64,000 bases of DNA, from NCBI GenBank assembly GCA_047291315.1, contig JBDPYZ010000005.1, positions 1-64,000 of the forward strand, written 5' to 3'. A program made the position numbers and the translations under genes. A model generated the notes under the pieces. That model was not told the DNA's origin. It was given only the letters and a program-made list of their open reading frames with translations, and did no database searches. Every line of letters begins with the position of its first letter. The stretch's first letter is position 1. Below are positions 62,012 to 64,000 of the stretch, in pieces. Source of the DNA: Arsenophonus fragariae (GTDB lineage Bacteria > Pseudomonadota > Gammaproteobacteria > Enterobacterales > Enterobacteriaceae).

Positions 62012-63127
62012 TTAGAACTGGTAAACTAAGCCTAAGCCAGCAAGATTGTCGCTGCCAATACCATGTTGTTTGGTAAACTCATTGCTATTGACTAGGTTGA
62101 TTTTATAATCAACGACTGCGGTCAGATTTCTGTTGAAATAGTAGAAAGCTCCTAGAGAAACATATTTCACCAAATCTTGCTTATCAGCACTTGGTAAATC
62201 TTTACCTTTAGACTGCACATAAGCGATAGATGGCTTCAGACCAATTTCATCAAACAGATACTGACCAACCAATTCAAAGTTCTCGGTTTTGTTAGCGATC
62301 TTTCTCATATCATTGGTATCATTGAAGTTTTTACCAAATATGGTCATATTACGAGTTTCGCCGTACATCGCTGCCAGATATAGGTTGTTAGCATCATATT
62401 TAATACCAGTGTTCCAGCCTTCGCCACTATTACCACCAGCACCACTTGCAGTTTTTTGACCATCAGTCATACTACGATTAGATTTAGTATAACCAGCACC
62501 TAATGCTACGCCCCAGCCGATATCATAGTTAGCAGCTACACCGAAACCGTCACCGTTATTTTTCAGGTAATCTGAGTTGCCTGATTTGTTACTTTCAGTA
62601 TTTTTTCCTTGATACTGTAGAGCGAAGTTCAAGCCATCGACCAGACCAAAGAAATCAGTGTTGCGATAAGTTAACAGGTTACGGTTACGGCCAGTCATGT
62701 AGCTATCAGCCTGAGACATAGAGTCTTCACCATAAAGTGGTAGAACGGCTGTCCATGCGTTGACATCATGAAGAACACCATAGTTGCGACCATAGTCTAC
62801 TGAACCAAAGTCAGCAATTTTCAAACCGGCATAAGCTAGAGGGGTTGTGTTTTCTTTCTCAGCTTCACTTTTGTTGGTTTTTATTTCCCATTCGAAACGA
62901 CCAAAACCAGTTAGTTGGTCAGAGATTTGAGTATCACCTTTTATACCAAGACGAACACGCGAATCATCGCCTCCATCGCCACCACTGCTTTTTCCAAAGA
63001 AGTGACGAACGTCAACTTTACCGTATAGATCGAGTTCGTTGCCGTCTTTGTTATAGATTTCAGCTGCGTTTGCTGTACCAGCTAACAACGCTGGGATAAC
63101 TATTGCAAGAATATTGCGCTTCATCAT
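62012..63127 (-). CDS. ompF: Outer membrane porin, OmpF/OmpC family
   Basis: A 371-residue general porin. The start MMKRNILAIVIPALLAGTANA is a signal peptide nearly identical to that of E. coli OmpF, followed by AEIYNKDGNELDLYGKVDVR. It forms a 16-stranded beta barrel trimer; strands such as FFGLVDGLNFALQYQGKN and the terminal GLGLVYQF with its C-terminal Phe are clear. Its place between aspC and asnS is that of ompF. In the pore-constricting loop the usual PEFGGD is PLYGED, and surface loops are Gly- and Asn-rich. The GAGGG ribosome-binding site supports the ATG at 63127; the longer frame to 63289 is the untranslated leader. Control by OmpR and MicF-like RNA is likely from the leader. Confidence 0.93.
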   Translation of the reverse strand: MMKRNILAIVIPALLAGTANAAEIYNKDGNELDLYGKVDVRHFFGKSSGGDGGDDSRVRLGIKGDTQISDQLTGFGRFEWEIKTNKSEAEKENTTPLAYAGLKIADFGSVDYGRNYGVLHDVNAWTAVLPLYGEDSMSQADSYMTGRNRNLLTYRNTDFFGLVDGLNFALQYQGKNTESNKSGNSDYLKNNGDGFGVAANYDIGWGVALGAGYTKSNRSMTDGQKTASGAGGNSGEGWNTGIKYDANNLYLAAMYGETRNMTIFGKNFNDTNDMRKIANKTENFELVGQYLFDEIGLKPSIAYVQSKGKDLPSADKQDLVKYVSLGAFYYFNRNLTAVVDYKINLVNSNEFTKQHGIGSDNLAGLGLVYQF

Positions 63128-63252
63128 TATTATTACCCTCATTGGTGTCATTCGGACACTTGCCACTGCTAAAAATAAATTCCCAACCATTGGGAACCAT
63201 CTCCAAGAGTTTAGTGCCGTCTCATTTCTGTGCCCAGTGTTCCATTGGTAAA
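63128..63252 (-). promoter_or_regulatory. ompF leader with two hairpins
   Basis: The untranslated leader contains GCAGTGGCAAGTGTC and CCAATGAGGGTAATAA, close to the E. coli ompF leader segment that pairs with the MicF RNA. One small hairpin (GTGTC/GACAC) lies just before the ribosome-binding site. A second one, TTCCCAA/TTGGGAA at 63180-63196, is followed on the minus strand by TTTATTTTT, the form of an intrinsic terminator. This second hairpin could attenuate transcription, which I have not tested. Confidence 0.5.
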
Positions 63253-63258
63253 TATTTT

Positions 63259-63264
63259 TATCTA
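63259..63264 (-). promoter_or_regulatory. Candidate -10 box of ompF
   Basis: TAGATA on the minus strand lies 27 bases downstream of the OmpR-like boxes. A start site about ten bases further would give a leader of about 125 bases, close to that of E. coli ompF (110). Confidence 0.35.
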
Positions 63265-63290
63265 CCTTGAAAATGATACAAAAATACAAT

Positions 63291-63329
63291 ATTTACAACA
63301 AAAAGAAATAATATACTTCAAAATGTAAA
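63291..63329 (-). promoter_or_regulatory. Candidate OmpR-binding boxes
   Basis: Two neighbouring boxes on the minus strand, TTTACATTTTGAAGTATAT (63311-63329) and TTTCTTTTTGTTGTAAAT (63291-63308), resemble the OmpR F1/F2 sites of ompF (TTTAC-TTTTGG and TTTC-TTTTTGAAAC). They lie 165-200 bases before the start codon, as in E. coli. Confidence 0.45.
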
Positions 63330-63436
63330 TAAAGGAAAACTTTTTGATATTTTTATCATAATTAGAAATAAAAAGATCAGCGATATACTGACCAGTTATC
63401 ATATAAAATATTTATTCGTTTTATGAGATTAAATAT

Positions 63437-64000
63437 TTAAAAGCTCGCGTTACGTGGAGTGCGCGGAAATGGGATCGTTTCACGGATATTTTGTACGCCA
63501 GTAACATAAGCGACTAGGCGTTCAAATCCGAGACCAAATCCGGCGTGAGGCACGGTGCCATAACGGCGCAGATCGCGATACCAGCTATAATCTTGTTGGT
63601 TAATACCCATCTCTTCCATGCGAGCATCCAATTTATTCAGTCGCTCTTCACGCTGAGAGCCACCAATAATTTCGCCAATACCTGGCGCTAATACATCCAT
63701 GGCAGCAACAGTTTTATTATCATCATTCAGACGCATATAAAAAGCTTTGATATCTTTTGGATAGTTTTTGACCACCACGGGTGCATTGAAGTGTTGCTCA
63801 GCTAAATAACGTTCATGCTCAGAAGAGAGATCGATACCCCAAACTACTGGATTTTCAAAGGATTGACCCGATTGCTTCAGCACTTTAATGGCATCGGTAT
63901 AGTCGATTTGGGTAAAATCTGAGGCGACAAATTTTTCTAATCGGGTAATCACCTCTTTATCGATACGGTCAGCAAAAAAGGTTAAGTCATCATTTCGTTC
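63437..64000 (-). CDS. asnS: Asparaginyl-tRNA synthetase, C-terminal part
   Basis: The gene enters from the right edge; 187 residues of the C-terminal catalytic half are visible. ERNDDLTFFADRIDKEVITR is open from the edge, followed by YTDAIKVLKQSG, WGIDLSSEHERYLAEQHF and class II motif 3 FGLGFERLVAYVTGVQNIRE near the end. It charges tRNA-Asn. The visible part is intact and ends with the family terminus RTPRNASF. In E. coli asnS precedes ompF on the same strand, as here. The intergenic DNA to ompF includes the porin control region. Confidence 0.96.
   Translation of the reverse strand, partial: ERNDDLTFFADRIDKEVITRLEKFVASDFTQIDYTDAIKVLKQSGQSFENPVVWGIDLSSEHERYLAEQHFNAPVVVKNYPKDIKAFYMRLNDDNKTVAAMDVLAPGIGEIIGGSQREERLNKLDARMEEMGINQQDYSWYRDLRRYGTVPHAGFGLGFERLVAYVTGVQNIRETIPFPRTPRNASF

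Noticed and set aside
63128..63289. A 54-residue N-terminal extension of the porin
   Set aside because: The extension covers the untranslated leader, and a standard signal peptide starts at 63127 with a proper ribosome-binding site.
1..64000. Insertion sequences or a CRISPR array
   Set aside because: No transposase frame, terminal repeats, or regularly spaced repeats were recognised on reading through. A repeat search by program could still find short copies.

Overview
The window is a stretch of an AT-rich gammaproteobacterial chromosome. Its backbone gene order follows the 19-21 min region of Escherichia coli (grxA-ybjC-ybjN-art-ybjT-lysO-macB-cspD-clpSA-infA-aat-cydCD-trxB-lrp-ftsK-lolA-rarA-serS-pfl-focA-ycaO-serC-aroA-cmk-rpsA-ihfB-comEC-msbA-lpxK-ycaR-kdsB-elyC-cmoM-mukFEB-ldtD-mepK-gloC-aspC-ompF-asnS). 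Many dispensable genes are missing or present only as interrupted remnants, while essential genes are intact. This mix of conserved order, AT-rich codons, a decaying prophage and many young pseudogenes fits a host-restricted insect symbiont of the Enterobacterales. An Arsenophonus-like member of the Morganellaceae is my best guess, but that is inferred from gene content and was not tested by a search.

Region by region. Positions 1-4530 are a worn prophage segment, mostly on the minus strand. It holds the edge of a DUF1071 (Sak3-type) single-strand annealing gene, an intact Rha regulator, two broken KilAC-type antirepressors, a broken LuxR-type HTH gene, a broken coiled-coil membrane protein and several unknown small genes. 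Positions 4750-7334 hold a yjbQ scrap, intact grxA, broken ybjC, intact ybjN and a broken gene of unknown origin. Positions 7665-10571 are the intact arginine ABC transporter operon artPIQM. Positions 10626-14202 are remnants of ybjT, lysO and macB. Positions 14302-31086 are a well-kept block: cspD, clpS-clpA, infA, aat, cydC, cydD, trxB, lrp, ftsK, lolA, rarA and serS. Positions 31308-32853 are the dead focA-pfl operon, in which an internal deletion joins the start of pflB to the end of pflA. Then come intact ycaO, a degraded ansB, intact serC-aroA, cmk-rpsA-ihfB, a degraded comEC, intact msbA-lpxK, a broken cold-shock gene, ycaR-kdsB, elyC, a degraded cmoM, intact mukF-mukE-mukB, a degraded ldtD, and intact mepK, gloC, aspC, ompF and the C-terminal half of asnS.

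Functionally, the cell keeps N-degron proteolysis (Aat, ClpS, ClpA), chromosome handling (FtsK, MukBEF, IHF, RarA), lipid A/Kdo and lipoprotein supply (MsbA, LpxK, KdsB, LolA), CydDC/TrxB/GrxA thiol and cytochrome bd support, serine and aromatic amino acid synthesis, and arginine import. It has lost anaerobic pyruvate-formate metabolism, DNA uptake (ComEC), MacB efflux, lysine export, periplasmic asparaginase, one L,D-transpeptidase and one tRNA-modifying methyltransferase at this locus. No tRNA, rRNA, CRISPR array or intact insertion sequence was recognised by eye.
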